Position numbers and translations under genes: made by a program. Under the pieces are notes generated by a model. It had not been told where the DNA came from and searched no databases. It saw only the letters and a program-made list of their open reading frames with translations. A stretch of DNA of 64,000 nucleotides from Medicago truncatula. Lineage: Eukaryota > Streptophyta > Magnoliopsida > Fabales > Fabaceae. Position 1 is the stretch's first letter. Each line of letters starts with the position of its first letter. Location: the NCBI RefSeq assembly GCF_003473485.1, contig NC_053043.1:2056001-2120000 (forward strand), written 5' to 3'. This document shows, piece by piece, positions 24,901 through 35,120 of the stretch.

Positions 24901-27619
24901 AAATTATGAACACTTGAGTTCCTTTACATGGAAAGTATCGCAAGAAAATGGAGAACAGAAGTTTAATTAAAAAAAAGGTTATGGCATACATGGGCACCAT
25001 GAACTATGTTTAAGACACCCTCTGGCAAACCAGCTTCCATTGCCAATTGTGAAAGAAGCATAGAAGCACCTGAAAAAAATGCAGAAATTAAAATATGACC
25101 ACCAATTTTCTCTGTCATAAGCTGTAGGAAACAAAAAATACGAGTCATGAAAGCTGACAGAAGACTGTATACTTGTGAGTACCATAGTAAGTTAGTAACA
25201 TGCTACATGTACCATCACAAGTGTAGGGAAGAAAAACTAGTGGATGGCTGATACAATTCAATTCTACACTACTAAATGGATCAATAAGACCACTTTATCA
25301 TTCATCGTCAAGGAAAATTAATATAGTCTTGTCAAACCAACTGTAAGATATGACATTGCTCCTAAACATTATTTGAAATTTCCTTGGAGAGGATCACATT
25401 CACAGCCAATAAAATTGAAAAATATTTAAATGTAATGAGAAAGGAAGGATTAACAGAATTTAAACTTCTAGAGCATCAATTTTTGGAGTATTGTTCTTGC
25501 TTGACAGTTCAAAATCTCCAATTTATTAATATCCAGATTAGCAATATAGACGAGATATGCAAGCGTGGTGACTGAGAAACCCTAATGATTTAATTAAGAA
25601 GAGGTAATAAGAAATCTGTTCAGTTTATTCAAAAATAAATAAAAATATTCCTGGTGTCCGCTACAGTTCAAGTTCAGGTTGATATTTTATAAATTCCACA
25701 ATGCTAATAATATAACAAAGGAGCATAAGTTTGCTTTGAGTTACACAGACCATTGTATCCTTTATCCATTTTATTCAACATTAAGCTCCATGACACAGAG
25801 TTAAGTCCAGGTAAACAACCGCAATAAGTAAAAAAATTACCTGGATCTTTCTCTGATGGTTTTAGGATGAAGGTATTGCCACATGTAACTGCCACTGGGA
25901 ACATCTGCATAATGATCATACACATTTGGAATTTGTAACGATATCTTTATCAATAACAGGATTTTCATTCTTGTATCCAATACAATAGTCTATACATGTT
26001 ATTCCCGTAAGAAGTAACAATAACATGGGAAGAGACAACTACAGAGCTATTTCTAGCCTAATCTTTCTCTACCATTATGCATAATTTGACCATTGCTATC
26101 TCATTCATATTGACATGGATTACATAAACAAAATGCACAGATCAATTCCATAGTAAAAAACTCAACACAAAAAAAAGTAGAAGTCAGCTTACCCACAGGG
26201 GAATCATTGCAGGAAAGTTAAAAGGACAGATGCCGGCACAAACACCAAGTGGTTCTCTAATGCTGAAAGTATCAATTCCATGTGATACATTGGAAACATA
26301 CTCTCCCATCTGTAGTGTTGCCATCCCACAAGCATGTTCAACCACCTCTACATGACGCAAATCAAAAAGCACAGAGAACACCGGCACAAATAATTATGAA
26401 CTCAACCATGATCTCATCACAATAACTTCTCAAGCAACATATTATAAAAGACCAACCTAAACCACGGAATACATCTCCTTGTGCATCCTTTAACGTCTTT
26501 CCTTGTTCGGTGGTCACATTAAGGGCTAGTTTATCCTGAAACAATTATAAATTAGTGATAGTATTTCAAAAAAATTAAAATTTCTGTGATACAACAACAA
26601 CCAAGCCTTATCCCACTAAGTGGGGTCGGCTAATTAAAATTTCTGTGATATAGCGCCAAAATCATAGAACACTGTAAAGTGCTAACCATATCTCTGCGTA
26701 TAAGCTCTTGGAACTTCAACATAACACGTTGGCGTTTCGTGATTGGAGTGTTACGCCATGATGGAAATGCCTTCTTTGCTGCAGCCACTGCAGCTTTAAA
26801 CTCTTCATTTGTAGTCAAAGGAACTTGTGAAAGAACTTCTTGTGTGGCCTAATATAACAAACCATATCAATATCAGAAGCACACCTATCTCAAAACCGCA
26901 AATAATAAATTCAACTATAAGCTCAATATAAAAAAGAAAAACACTTACAGGGTTTATAACATCAATGAAAGTCAGTGATTTTGACTCAATGAATTTGCCT
27001 CCGATGAGATTTGGAACCTTCTGATACAATTAAACAAAAAATGAGAGATAATGGAAAAAACACGTTAAAAAAATAGTGCTAATGAAATTTTGCACAATAA
27101 AATTCTGACTAATTCTCAACTATGTAACACCGACACTTTAGATTGAAGACGTGATCAGTGTCCGACATATGTGAGTGTCTTACACCGACACAACATCGAC
27201 ATGTGCCAGTGTCTTACACCGACACAACATCGATAATAATTTGAGAAAATAACATAATTCAATTTGATGTGGTGTGTTGGTGTCTAACAAGTGCCGGGCA
27301 TGTGACACGCCTTCTATCAATCGTATCCGTGCTACAGAAATAAACAAAAGCTATGGTTATCCAAATTCAAAACCAAAAATCCCCTTTTTCTTCTTGTTCA
27401 TTTCAATTTGGTGAATTCATCCTAACTAGTATAGTGAAGAACATTAAAACAAATTGAAGCCAACACAAAATGCAGAAATTTTCAAATTCTATTGCAATAC
27501 TTATGAAAAAAGAATGGATTTTTCAGTAATGAGTGATTTCAGAGAAACCCATTAATGGAGGAGAAAAAGGTTGAGCTTACCAGGGGATTAGATTGTGTTG
27601 AAAAATGAGAAGTTGCCAT
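21949..27619 (-). CDS. ALDH6B2: Methylmalonate-semialdehyde dehydrogenase, acylating (ALDH6 family)
   Basis: Eighteen exons join in frame with GT-AG introns to 510 residues: 27581-27619, 26949-27020, 26687-26848, 26457-26535, 26193-26347, 25841-25904, 24990-25069, 24692-24757, 24392-24442, 24136-24287, 23790-23880, 23512-23592, 23098-23175, 22955-22990, 22797-22840, 22640-22718, 22159-22249, 21949-22061. The enzyme is the CoA- and NAD-dependent aldehyde dehydrogenase that turns methylmalonate semialdehyde into propionyl-CoA in valine and pyrimidine breakdown, normally in mitochondria. Visible motifs are Asn161 in CPFNFPAM, Lys184 in [18 protein letters not shown] at about 234-241 and catalytic Cys292 in GQRCMALS. 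The N-terminus ([13 protein letters not shown]) has no long presequence, and an in-frame TAA lies 33 bases before the ATG, so either an upstream exon is missing from my model or the protein is not imported. Exon 9 has a weak acceptor (gag). Confidence 0.93.
22300..22500. repeat. Possible old repeat in dehydrogenase intron 16
   Basis: The segment contains 'tttttagtccctcatcggg' and 'cagggactaaaagcataaag', which pair as an inverted repeat across 'ctattat'. It is T-rich elsewhere. This vocabulary (tttagtccct/agggactaaa) is common in plant dispersed repeats, but the ends are unclear. Confidence 0.35.
26592..26631 (-). mobile_element. 40-bp LINE (RTE-like) 3' end with 19-bp TSD
   Basis: A 40-bp insert is bounded by a perfect 19-bp direct repeat, 'aattaaaatttctgtgata', at 26573-26591 and 26632-26650. 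On the minus strand it reads 'agccgaccccacttagtggg', then 'ataaggcttgg', ending in GTTGTTGTTG, the tail style of plant RTE LINEs. It is therefore a severely 5'-truncated retroposition into intron 3 of the dehydrogenase gene, about 36-114 bp from exon 3 and exon 4. Confidence 0.85.
27120..27320. repeat. Short GACACCGACAC-type repeat in intron 1
   Basis: The word 'gtgtcttacaccgacacaac' occurs twice, 39 bp apart (about 27176 and 27215), within sequence rich in GACAC/GTGTC palindromic words, ending near 'ggcatgtgacacgcc'. It probably derives from a dispersed element with GTGTCGGTGT ends. Related 'tgtcggtgcttcatag' and 'tgccggtgtttcatag' words occur at about 30307 and 29827. The boundaries are not clear. 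Confidence 0.4.
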
Positions 27620-28104
27620 GATCAACGTGTTGAGTGAAGTGAAACAGTATTAAAATTTGATTAGATTTTCAAATTTCAATTATTGTTGTTAATCATTCAG
27701 CTATGTTAATTAAGTAAATATAAAGCGGGAACATAAGCAATGTGCTTTATTATTTGGGGAAATTGTCTTATTTGTGGTGAATGTGCAATTGTACATTATT
27801 GGATTCGATTATGTTTGGATAATTGGATTTGATTGATTAGTCCCACATGTTCTTGTTTAACTTTTCATTTTTAACAATTTTTTAAAATGTCTTTTTTTTT
27901 TAATTATTTCTTTTATGATTCATGTGTAGTGTAATATCATTTTTATTATATGCTCCCTCAAAAATCATTTTTATTATGTATAATAAATCTTTTTTTTAGG
28001 GGAATGTACAGTAAATCTTTATTATTTTCATGTTTGATAGGATAATTCACGTGTAATATCTTAATATGCAAAATATAAAATAAAAGGCAGATTAAAAAGC
28101 AATA
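27620..28104. other. Promoter side of the dehydrogenase gene
   Basis: This is the 5' flank of the minus-strand dehydrogenase gene. The first ~100 bp are probably 5' UTR and contain the in-frame TAA (minus strand) discussed with the gene. 'ttaagtaaatataaag' near 27709-27724 is the only TATA-like word close by. Nothing else is recognised. Confidence 0.35.
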
Positions 28105-28562
28105 TAATTTGTTATGGCATTTGGTTCGTGCTTCTGGAGTTGATCCGTTTGATGTGTCTCTTCATTTTTTCAGTTCACTAATTTGTTAGGAGGTGCATCA
28201 ACAAGACGTTCTTTTTTGCAGTTTCTTTTGCTTGTATGTGTGTAGGTGTTATGGACTAAACATAACAATAGACAGTTTAATAACACCGAAATTTCTATTC
28301 ATCAGAGTTTCAAAAAGGTTCAAATACATTCTTACTTGTGGATGAAGGCAACTAATGCACTTTTTGTTTAGGGGTTCATTATTGGCTAGCTTGTCTTATT
28401 CTTTGTTTAGGTATAGGTTAGCTGCCCCTATGTTGTTTTTCCACTTATTGATCGAACTTCTGTTGTAATTATGGTCGTTATCTTTTAGCATATCTTGTAC
28501 GGAAGAAGCGACGTTTCATTGTTAATATAAGTCTCATTTTTGCCTGTTGAAAAAAAAAAAAA
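28105..28562 (+). mobile_element. LINE 3' end with poly(A)
   Basis: Part of the block reads as the C-terminal tail of a LINE ORF2 (VLWTKHNNRQFNNTEISIHQ, then FKKVQIHSYLWMKATNALF), the same region as at 42401-42634, with stops and frame changes. It ends in 'gttg' plus a run of about 13 A at 28549-28562. It is a 5'-truncated, dead L1-type element. Confidence 0.7.
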
Positions 28563-28956
28563 ACAATATGATTTTAAAACTTAAGTAATTTTTAGTTTAT
28601 GTACTAAAAGTTTTTCTTTTATCGACGACAAGTTTTCTAAATTCATTGATTTGATATTTGTAACTACAATTTTCATAAAAAGAAAAATTTAGGCAAAAAG
28701 AAAATAAATTAAAAAGAACCAGGAAGTACAATTTTCATAAATGAAGATCAAACTACTTCAATCCACTAAAAGTAAGGACAACATGCAAAAAAAAAATTGG
28801 TACACACTTGGCAAGATCTGCAGCTTAAATGTTGTTGATATCCCTTAGAAAAATTTTGTAGCAATGAAGGTGGTGGAGTTTATTCTTGTCGTAATCAAGA
28901 TTTATTGTGATTGGTGTCTCTAAGTTTATAAAGACTTGTAATTATATTAGAAAATA

Positions 28957-29751
28957 GGCTTAAATATGATAATCGTCCCTGTAATTTAGGTCAGTTTTGA
29001 TTTTCGTCCCTATAAAAAAAAAAAATTGAAATACATCCCTGCAAAAAAAATTTGTTTGAAAAAGGTCTCTGACCCCACTTCATGCTTGACTTGGCATGTT
29101 ATTCGCCACGAGGCAGTCCACATAATTAAAAAATTAAAAATCATAAAATATTTCCAAAAAAAAAATCGAAAGCTTAATTTTTTTGACATAAAAACTGTTA
29201 AAATTAAAAATTTTGAAAAAAAATGTGAAAATTAAATTTTCGAAAAATAGATTTTTAAAAATTTAAAAATTATATATTAAATTTTTTTCGAAAATAATGA
29301 CAATTATATTTTCAAAAGTTATACATTTAAAATTTTCAAAAAAAAATTCTAATTTTTTGTTCTTTTACGAAAATTTTAATTTAGAAAAAAAAAATTCAGA
29401 AATTTCAGAATATATAATATTAAAAAAATTAATTTTATTTTGAAAATTATACAAAAAATAAATCAGAAAATTATTTTAAAATTTATTTTCATATTTTTTT
29501 AATTTTAAAAACAATTTTCAGAATTTTAATTTTTTTTTAAAATTTAATATTATGTGCCACGCTACGTGGCAAAAGTTGCACAGTCAGCAACTGCCACGTG
29601 GCCAAAACCATGCCAAATCAGCTGAATGGTGGGGCCAGGGACATTTTTCAAACAATTTTTTTTATAGGGATGTATTTCAAAGTTTTTTTTTTTTACAAGG
29701 ACGAAAATCAAAACTGGACCAAATTATAGGGACAATTATCATATTAAAGCC
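28957..29751. mobile_element. Mutator-like non-autonomous element, perfect 9-bp TSD
   Basis: Flanked by 'tagaaaata' at 28948-28956 and 29752-29760. The termini begin 'ggcttaaatatgataatcgt' and are inverted-complementary for about 90-100 bp. The left also carries 'gttttgattttcgtccctat', matched in inverse at the right. The centre is extremely AT-rich with no coding potential. The frames at 29026-29235 and 29552-29770 are noise. Confidence 0.88.
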
Positions 29752-29852
29752 TAGAAAATATTATTTTTAAAAATTATTATTAGGATTGATGTGTTAATGT
29801 CAATATCATGTTTGATGTTTATGTTGTGCCGGTGTTTCATAGTTTAAAATAT

Positions 29853-30036
29853 GAGAAACGATATTTGAACAACCATTTTTTACAACTTTTGTGATAACTT
29901 TCTTTCTCCTACTCACACTATCTTTTTACTTTCTCTTTCTATTGCTTTGATTTTTGTGTCAATACCTCATTTTCTTTGTAAAATTTTGGTTGTCACAAAA
30001 GTTGTCACATCTATTGATGTTCAAATAACACAACTC
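29853..30036. mobile_element. 184-bp MITE, perfect 9-bp TSD
   Basis: 'ttaaaatat' flanks it at 29844-29852 and 30037-30045. The ends contain 'atttgaacaacc' and, inverted, 'gatgttcaaat'; 'acaacttttgtgata' and 'tgacaacttttgtgac' also pair. Unit 2 of the surrounding duplication shows the empty site ('tttaaaatatagctc'). Confidence 0.85.
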
Positions 30037-30327
30037 TTAAAATATAGCTCAAATATTAAGTTTGGTAAATAAATGGTAAAATGTCCCCTGCAAAATGCAA
30101 ATTATGGAAAAAGCATAATGTTGTACCTCAAACAAAAGCGCCGTCAACATTGCATTTGAGAAAAATCGCTCCACTTAGGAAGCCGATTATGTCATGCACA
30201 CCAAACAAATATTGTAATGGCGGAGCCCTTCATTGGCTAGGGTGGGCCACGGCCCTTCATAGTATTGATGTGTTAATGTCAATATCATGTTTGATGTTTA
30301 TGTTGTGTCGGTGCTTCATAGTTTATA

Positions 30328-30612
30328 GGGTTAATAGTGTTTTTCACCCCTGTAATATATGTCATTTTTTATTTTCGCCCCTATAAAATTTTCGGTTTGA
30401 TTTGCTCCCTCGTAAAATTATATTTTCCGGAAAACGCTCCTAATAGGCCATTTTCAAAAAAAAAATTCGAGAAATTTTGGTTTTTGAATGGCCTATTAAG
30501 GGTGTTTTCCGGAAAATAAAAATTTTACAAGGGTGCAAATCAAAACAAAAATTTTATAGGGGCGAAAACTTGAAATGACATATATTACAGGGGTGAAAAA
30601 CACTATTAACCC
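30328..30612. mobile_element. 285-bp MITE with near-perfect 9-bp TSD
   Basis: The ends 'gggttaatagtgtttttcac' and the inverse are complementary for about 60 bp or more. The flanks are 'tagtttata' (30319-30327) and 'tagtttaaa' (30613-30621), one mismatch. Unit 1 of the duplication reads 'catagtttaaaatat' without it, so the right-hand flank is the ancestral sequence. Confidence 0.82.
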
Positions 30613-30820
30613 TAGTTTAAAATATAGCTCAAATATTAAGTTTGGAAATAAATGGTAAAAAGTCCCTTGCAAAATGCAAATCATGGAAAAAGCATAATGC
30701 GTGTACCTCAAACAAAAGCGTCGTCAACATTGCATTTGAGAAAAATCGCTCCACTTAAGAAGCCGATTATGTCATGCACACCAAACAAATATTGTAATTG
30801 GCTAGGGTGGGCCACGGCCC

Positions 30821-31570
30821 ATCCGAAAAAATTTAAAAATTAAGAATCTATTTTGCGAGATTCTATACAATTTTGTGTCGGTTTTAGCTTTCGGCTGATC
30901 TAAATTCCCACAAAGTGGGGTAGTGGTTCATCCAAAAAATTTAAATAATTCAATTATAGGTCTATTTTACGAGACTTTAAACAATTTTTCAACGGTTAAT
31001 TTTAACGACTTACCCGAACTTTTTTTTCTGGCTCCGCCGCTGCAATGAGGGACGTTGAGAGAAAAATCATAGACGAGTTATATTTTGACTATAGATTATT
31101 ATTATTAACAAGTTAGTTCGTGGTCGTAAGGTAAACCATTGTTCAATTATTACTAGTCATAACGATTAAAAGCTCAACTTCGAGGCAATGTCAAAGACTT
31201 GTGATTATCAAACGAGAAGTGCTGTATTATAATGAATGAAGGTTTAATTTGACCCCTCTTCACACTGCATCATACCATTATCATTTTGAATACACATCTT
31301 TTATCACTCAGTAAACTGTGATAAATTGATAATGGAAGTTGAGCTTTTAATCCTGGTATTAATTGATGGTCTGGTAAACTTGATTGATGAAACATGTGAA
31401 CCATCACTTCAAATAGAAGAAGCATCAATTGTACATGTTGGAGTCATATTTTTTGAATTATTTGTATAGTTTTTTTTTATTCTAATTTTAACCATTATTT
31501 AAGTATCTTATTTATAAGTATTAAATTTCTTCTCAAAAAACCACACACATACACACACAACAAGAACACA
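30821..31570. other. Repeat-derived sequence and PPR gene promoter
   Basis: The part to about 31045 looks like transposon sequence ending 'ggctccgccgctgcaatg', an end shared by many plant hAT-type repeats; its partner may be 'tggcggagccc' at 30218. The rest is the 5' flank of the PPR gene. 'cttatttataagtat' at 31509-31523, about 50-60 bp before the ATG, is a plausible TATA region. Confidence 0.4.
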
Positions 31571-33439
31571 ATGATTCTGAGTCTGAATTTGAATCCTCTC
31601 CAATGCAATTGCATCTCATTCATCACCAGAAGATTCCTATCCAGTGTGGTCCCCACACATTCCCCTTCAGACCATATAAAAACCTTAGTTTCAATGGGTC
31701 TTTATCACCAAACACTTCAATTTTTCACACAACTTCATTTCTCTGCTCACCATTTCAATTCCATCCCTTTTGTTCTTCCATCAGTGATCAAAGCATGTTC
31801 CTTTACCCACTTTCATGCATTTGGCACACAGCTTCATTGCTTAGCTTTTATCACAGGCTCATACACCGACCCAATTGTCTCGAATTCAATTATTTCTATG
31901 TATGCGAAATTTTTTGATATCGAATCAGCACGCCAAGTGTTTGATACAATGCCTCACAGAGATACCATCACTTGGAACTCTATGATCAATGCTTATTTGC
32001 AAAATGGGTTGCTTGTAGAAGCTCTGCAAATGTTGAAAGATTTTTACTTTCTTGGTTTTCTTCCCAAGCCGGAGTTGTTGGCTAGTATGGTATCCATGTG
32101 TGGGAGGGAAATGGATTTGGGTTGGAGGATAGGAAGACAGATTCATGGACTTGTTGTTGTTGATGGGAGGATACGAATTCAACATTCGGTTTTTCTGTCG
32201 ACGGCTTTTGTGGATTTCTATTTTAGGTGCGGTGATTCTTTGATGGCTCGAAGTGTGTTTGATGAGATGGAGGTGAAAAATGAGGTTTCGTGGACTGCGG
32301 TGATATCTGGTTGTGCCAATAATCAAGATTACGATGTAGCTTTAGCGTGCTATAGAGAAATGCAGGTCGAGGGTGTTAGCCCAAATAGAGTAACACTGAT
32401 TGCACTTTTAGCAGCTTGTGCAAGGCCAGGCTTTGTTAAGTATGGAAAGGAGATTCATGGTTATGCCTTTCGTCGTGGGTTTGATTCATGTCATAGTTTT
32501 TCACCGGCTCTCATATATTTGTATTGTGAATGTGGACAATCACTGCACCTTGCTGAACGAATTTTTGAAGGGTCTAGTTTAAGAGATGTGGTGCTGTGGA
32601 GTTCAATCATAGGGAGCTATGCTCGAAGAGGAGAGAGCGACAAAGCTTTGAAGCTTTTTAATAAGATGAGGACTGAAGAAACTGAACCAAACTATGTAAC
32701 TTTATTGGCAGTGATATCTGCATGTACAAACTTATCTTCATTTAAGCATGGTGGTGTAATCCATGGCTACATCTTGAAATTTGGAATTGGTTTTAGCATC
32801 TTTGTGTGCAATGCACTTATAAATATGTATGCCAAGTGTGGTAGTCTAGATGATTCTCGCAAGATATTCCTAGAAATGCCAAGTAGAGATTCGGTTACAT
32901 GGAATAGTATGATCAGTGCCTATGGCCTTCATGGATATGGAGAACAAGCTTTACAACATTTTTATGAAATGAAAGAGAGAGGAGTCAAGCTTGATGCAGT
33001 CACATTTCTTGCAGTTTTATCTGCTTGTAACCATGCTGGCCTTGTCACCGAGGGACAACAGTTATTTGAGCAAGTAAATGCAGATTGTGAAATTCCAATC
33101 ACCATAGAGCATTATGCATGCCTAATTGATCTTCATGGAAGGTCAGGGAAACTTGAAGATGCTTTGGAAATTCTGAGAACAATGCCTATGAAACCGAGTG
33201 CAAGAATATGGAGCTCTCTTGTATCATCCTGTAAGCTTCATGGAAGACTAGATATTGCAGAATCACTATCATCTCAGCTTATAAGATCAGAACCAAATAA
33301 TGCTGCTAGTTACACATTGTTGAGTATGATTCATGCCGAGAAGGGTCGTTGGCTTGATATAGAACAAGTGAGGGAAACCATGAAACTACAAAGATTAAGA
33401 AAATGTTATGGATTCAGCCGCATTGAGGCAGGCCATTAG
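31571..33439 (+). CDS. Pentatricopeptide repeat protein, PLS class with E motif
   Basis: A single uninterrupted frame of 622 residues, as is usual for plant PPR genes. Tandem ~35-residue helical-pair repeats run from about residue 40 to 520, with typical words such as NALINMYAKCGSLDDSRKIF, VTWNSMISAYGLHGYGEQAL and VTFLAVLSACNHAGLVTEG. Mixed P, L and S spacing places it in the PLS class. The C-terminus (PSARIWSSLVSSCKLHG, then NNAASYTLLSMIHAEKGRW) is an E-type extension, and there is no DYW deaminase domain. The basic, Ser/Leu-rich N-terminus (FITRRFLSSVV) suggests import into mitochondria or plastids. Such proteins bind organellar transcripts, often for C-to-U editing with partner deaminases. 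The target RNA cannot be read from this sequence. It resembles Arabidopsis At4g31070-type proteins, but that orthology is a guess. Confidence 0.93.
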   Translation: MILSLNLNPLQCNCISFITRRFLSSVVPTHSPSDHIKTLVSMGLYHQTLQFFTQLHFSAHHFNSIPFVLPSVIKACSFTHFHAFGTQLHCLAFITGSYTDPIVSNSIISMYAKFFDIESARQVFDTMPHRDTITWNSMINAYLQNGLLVEALQMLKDFYFLGFLPKPELLASMVSMCGREMDLGWRIGRQIHGLVVVDGRIRIQHSVFLSTAFVDFYFRCGDSLMARSVFDEMEVKNEVSWTAVISGCANNQDYDVALACYREMQVEGVSPNRVTLIALLAACARPGFVKYGKEIHGYAFRRGFDSCHSFSPALIYLYCECGQSLHLAERIFEGSSLRDVVLWSSIIGSYARRGESDKALKLFNKMRTEETEPNYVTLLAVISACTNLSSFKHGGVIHGYILKFGIGFSIFVCNALINMYAKCGSLDDSRKIFLEMPSRDSVTWNSMISAYGLHGYGEQALQHFYEMKERGVKLDAVTFLAVLSACNHAGLVTEGQQLFEQVNADCEIPITIEHYACLIDLHGRSGKLEDALEILRTMPMKPSARIWSSLVSSCKLHGRLDIAESLSSQLIRSEPNNAASYTLLSMIHAEKGRWLDIEQVRETMKLQRLRKCYGFSRIEAGH

Positions 33440-34649
33440 ATTAAGTTTCTAGCAAAACAATGCAGAATGTTTGAACTTTGAAGGCTAGCTTTAGACAGGA
33501 TCAAAAAGCTTTGACAAGAGTGCTTTCTTGGAACTTTTTTGCCTCTCAACCAAAAGCATGCAATTTGTCCAATGGTATGCTAATTGGGGAGAGGAAGTTG
33601 GTTGTTGAAAATCAAGGAATTGGACAATGATCAATGGAAGTTGGGCTGATTCACGTGGAATTTGCTTCTTCCAAAGCAATGTGTTATAGTCGAATAAAGC
33701 AAAAAGAGAAGGAACCATTGTAATGTTTGTTAGCAAGGTTGCATTGGCACCTAAGCCTATGCCTCCATCGATCTTCATGAAAATAACAAGGTTGTGCTGA
33801 CTTGTGCGCTAAGGGCACATGTTAAGAAACCCAAAAGCAAAAATATTCTCTTAAATTTTGTGCATTCAATTAAACAAAAGTAAAATATTAAATTCAAATG
33901 CATTGATTACAAAACAATATTTATACTTTTGACTCGCTAACTTGTATCTTAAGAGCACAAGTTAGCATTTTTCAAATAATTATGTGCAAAAAAAGGACAA
34001 TGATCAAAATTGAAGCAACAGCTTGCATAATTACTTTATGTTTCCTTTGCAAAGAAAAATACTTTATGTTTAAAATTTACTGTAAATTTAAAAAATAATA
34101 AAGAAGGAAAATTTACATATTTATTTGATAAGTAATTTTAAGGAAAATTATTTCCATTATCCAAATTCCATTTAAACAATTGAATTTCTTAGAATTTTCC
34201 ATATCCTTGCATTTTAAAATTTTCTCATTACACCTTAAAATAACAAAATACCCTTAGTCCCTTTTTAAATTGCCAATATTTAATTGAAAAGAAAATAAGG
34301 AAACAATAAAAAAAATCCTCTAAAAAATAAATAAATAAAATGGTTGTAATCCTCAATGGTAAATAATTGAAGTTTTAGATTCTATTTATGACGGTTTATT
34401 TTGGAATGTGACAATTTCTTTTCTATATATGTTTTAATTTTCATGAATTAAAAAAGTAATTAGATGGTGCTTATATTACGGGTGCTCATATCCAAATCGG
34501 TCTAAATTAAAATCATAGATTGATCCAAAATACTAAAAACACAAATTTATTCAATGTTTTTTTACAAAATTCGTTCGAATTATATTTCAAATTTTTTTTA
34601 AATCAAATCAAACTGCTTTCATATGTTTTAATACTTTTATAGTAATAAT
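33440..34649. other. PPR 3' flank and intergenic
   Basis: The start is the probable 3' UTR of the PPR gene. An open frame on the minus strand (33491-33778, 95 codons) has unusually normal composition for this window, but no domain, family or splice partner could be recognised. The rest is AT-rich. 'cttgtgcgctaagggcacat' and 'cttgtatcttaagagcacaa' near 33802 and 33942 look like two ends of a small decayed repeat. Confidence 0.4.
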
Positions 34650-35120
34650 CAGAGGCGTACCTATATTGGTATGTGGAGCTAAAGCTCCACATGCTTTTCC
34701 CTATTTTTTATTTTATAATAGATAAAACACAGTAGCAGCAGCACACTCACTTTCACTTTTTCTTCTCATCCTCTCTCAAATTTCAATCTCTCTCAATTAT
34801 CAGCAACAACTCTCCATTCTCTTCACTCTCAACTCTCTTGCTTCTGCGCGATCTGTCACTTTAGCAGTAAGCATTTTTGGCTTGCATAGTGTTTATTTTT
34901 ATGGAATTGCCGAGTATTGGGTTGGCAGGTGCTTGCTCTTTTGCTTTTGGCACCTCTGTAAGAGCACACTACCGTATTTTAGACTATTTGATCCGCGAGT
35001 TTTTGTGTTTCTTAGACAATCTCGACGAGAATAATATTTGTCGATTAAATAAAGTAGTTTGCATTATCATTTATTTGAAATTTTAGCTCCACATGTACCT
35101 AAAGTTTAGATCCGCCTCTA
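34650..35120. mobile_element. hAT-like non-autonomous element
   Basis: Left end 'cagaggcgtacc', right end 'ggatccgcctcta' close to inverse. Subterminal 'tgtggagctaaagctccaca' at the left pairs with 'tagctccacatg' at the right. The flanks 'gtaataat' and 'gtaataac' are an 8-bp duplication with one mismatch, as expected for hAT. The frame at 34877-35086 lies wholly inside and has no transposase similarity that I can see. Confidence 0.75.

Larger units (their letters stand above)
29785..30820. repeat. Direct duplication, two units of ~470-550 bp, each with its own insertion
   Basis: Unit 1 (29785-30258) and unit 2 (30264-30820) share 'attgatgtgttaatgtcaat', 'aaatattaagtttgg', 'aacaaaagcg', 'gaaaaatcgctccactta' and 'ggctagggtgggccacggcc' in the same order. 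Unit 1 is interrupted by the element at 29853-30036 and unit 2 by the element at 30328-30612. Unit 1 also has about 14 extra bases ('ggcggagcccttca') near its end. Confidence 0.8.

Noticed and set aside
33491..33778. 95-codon minus-strand frame downstream of the PPR gene
   Set aside because: Balanced composition but no recognisable family, no upstream or downstream exon, and it overlaps the probable PPR 3' UTR. Transcript evidence would be needed.
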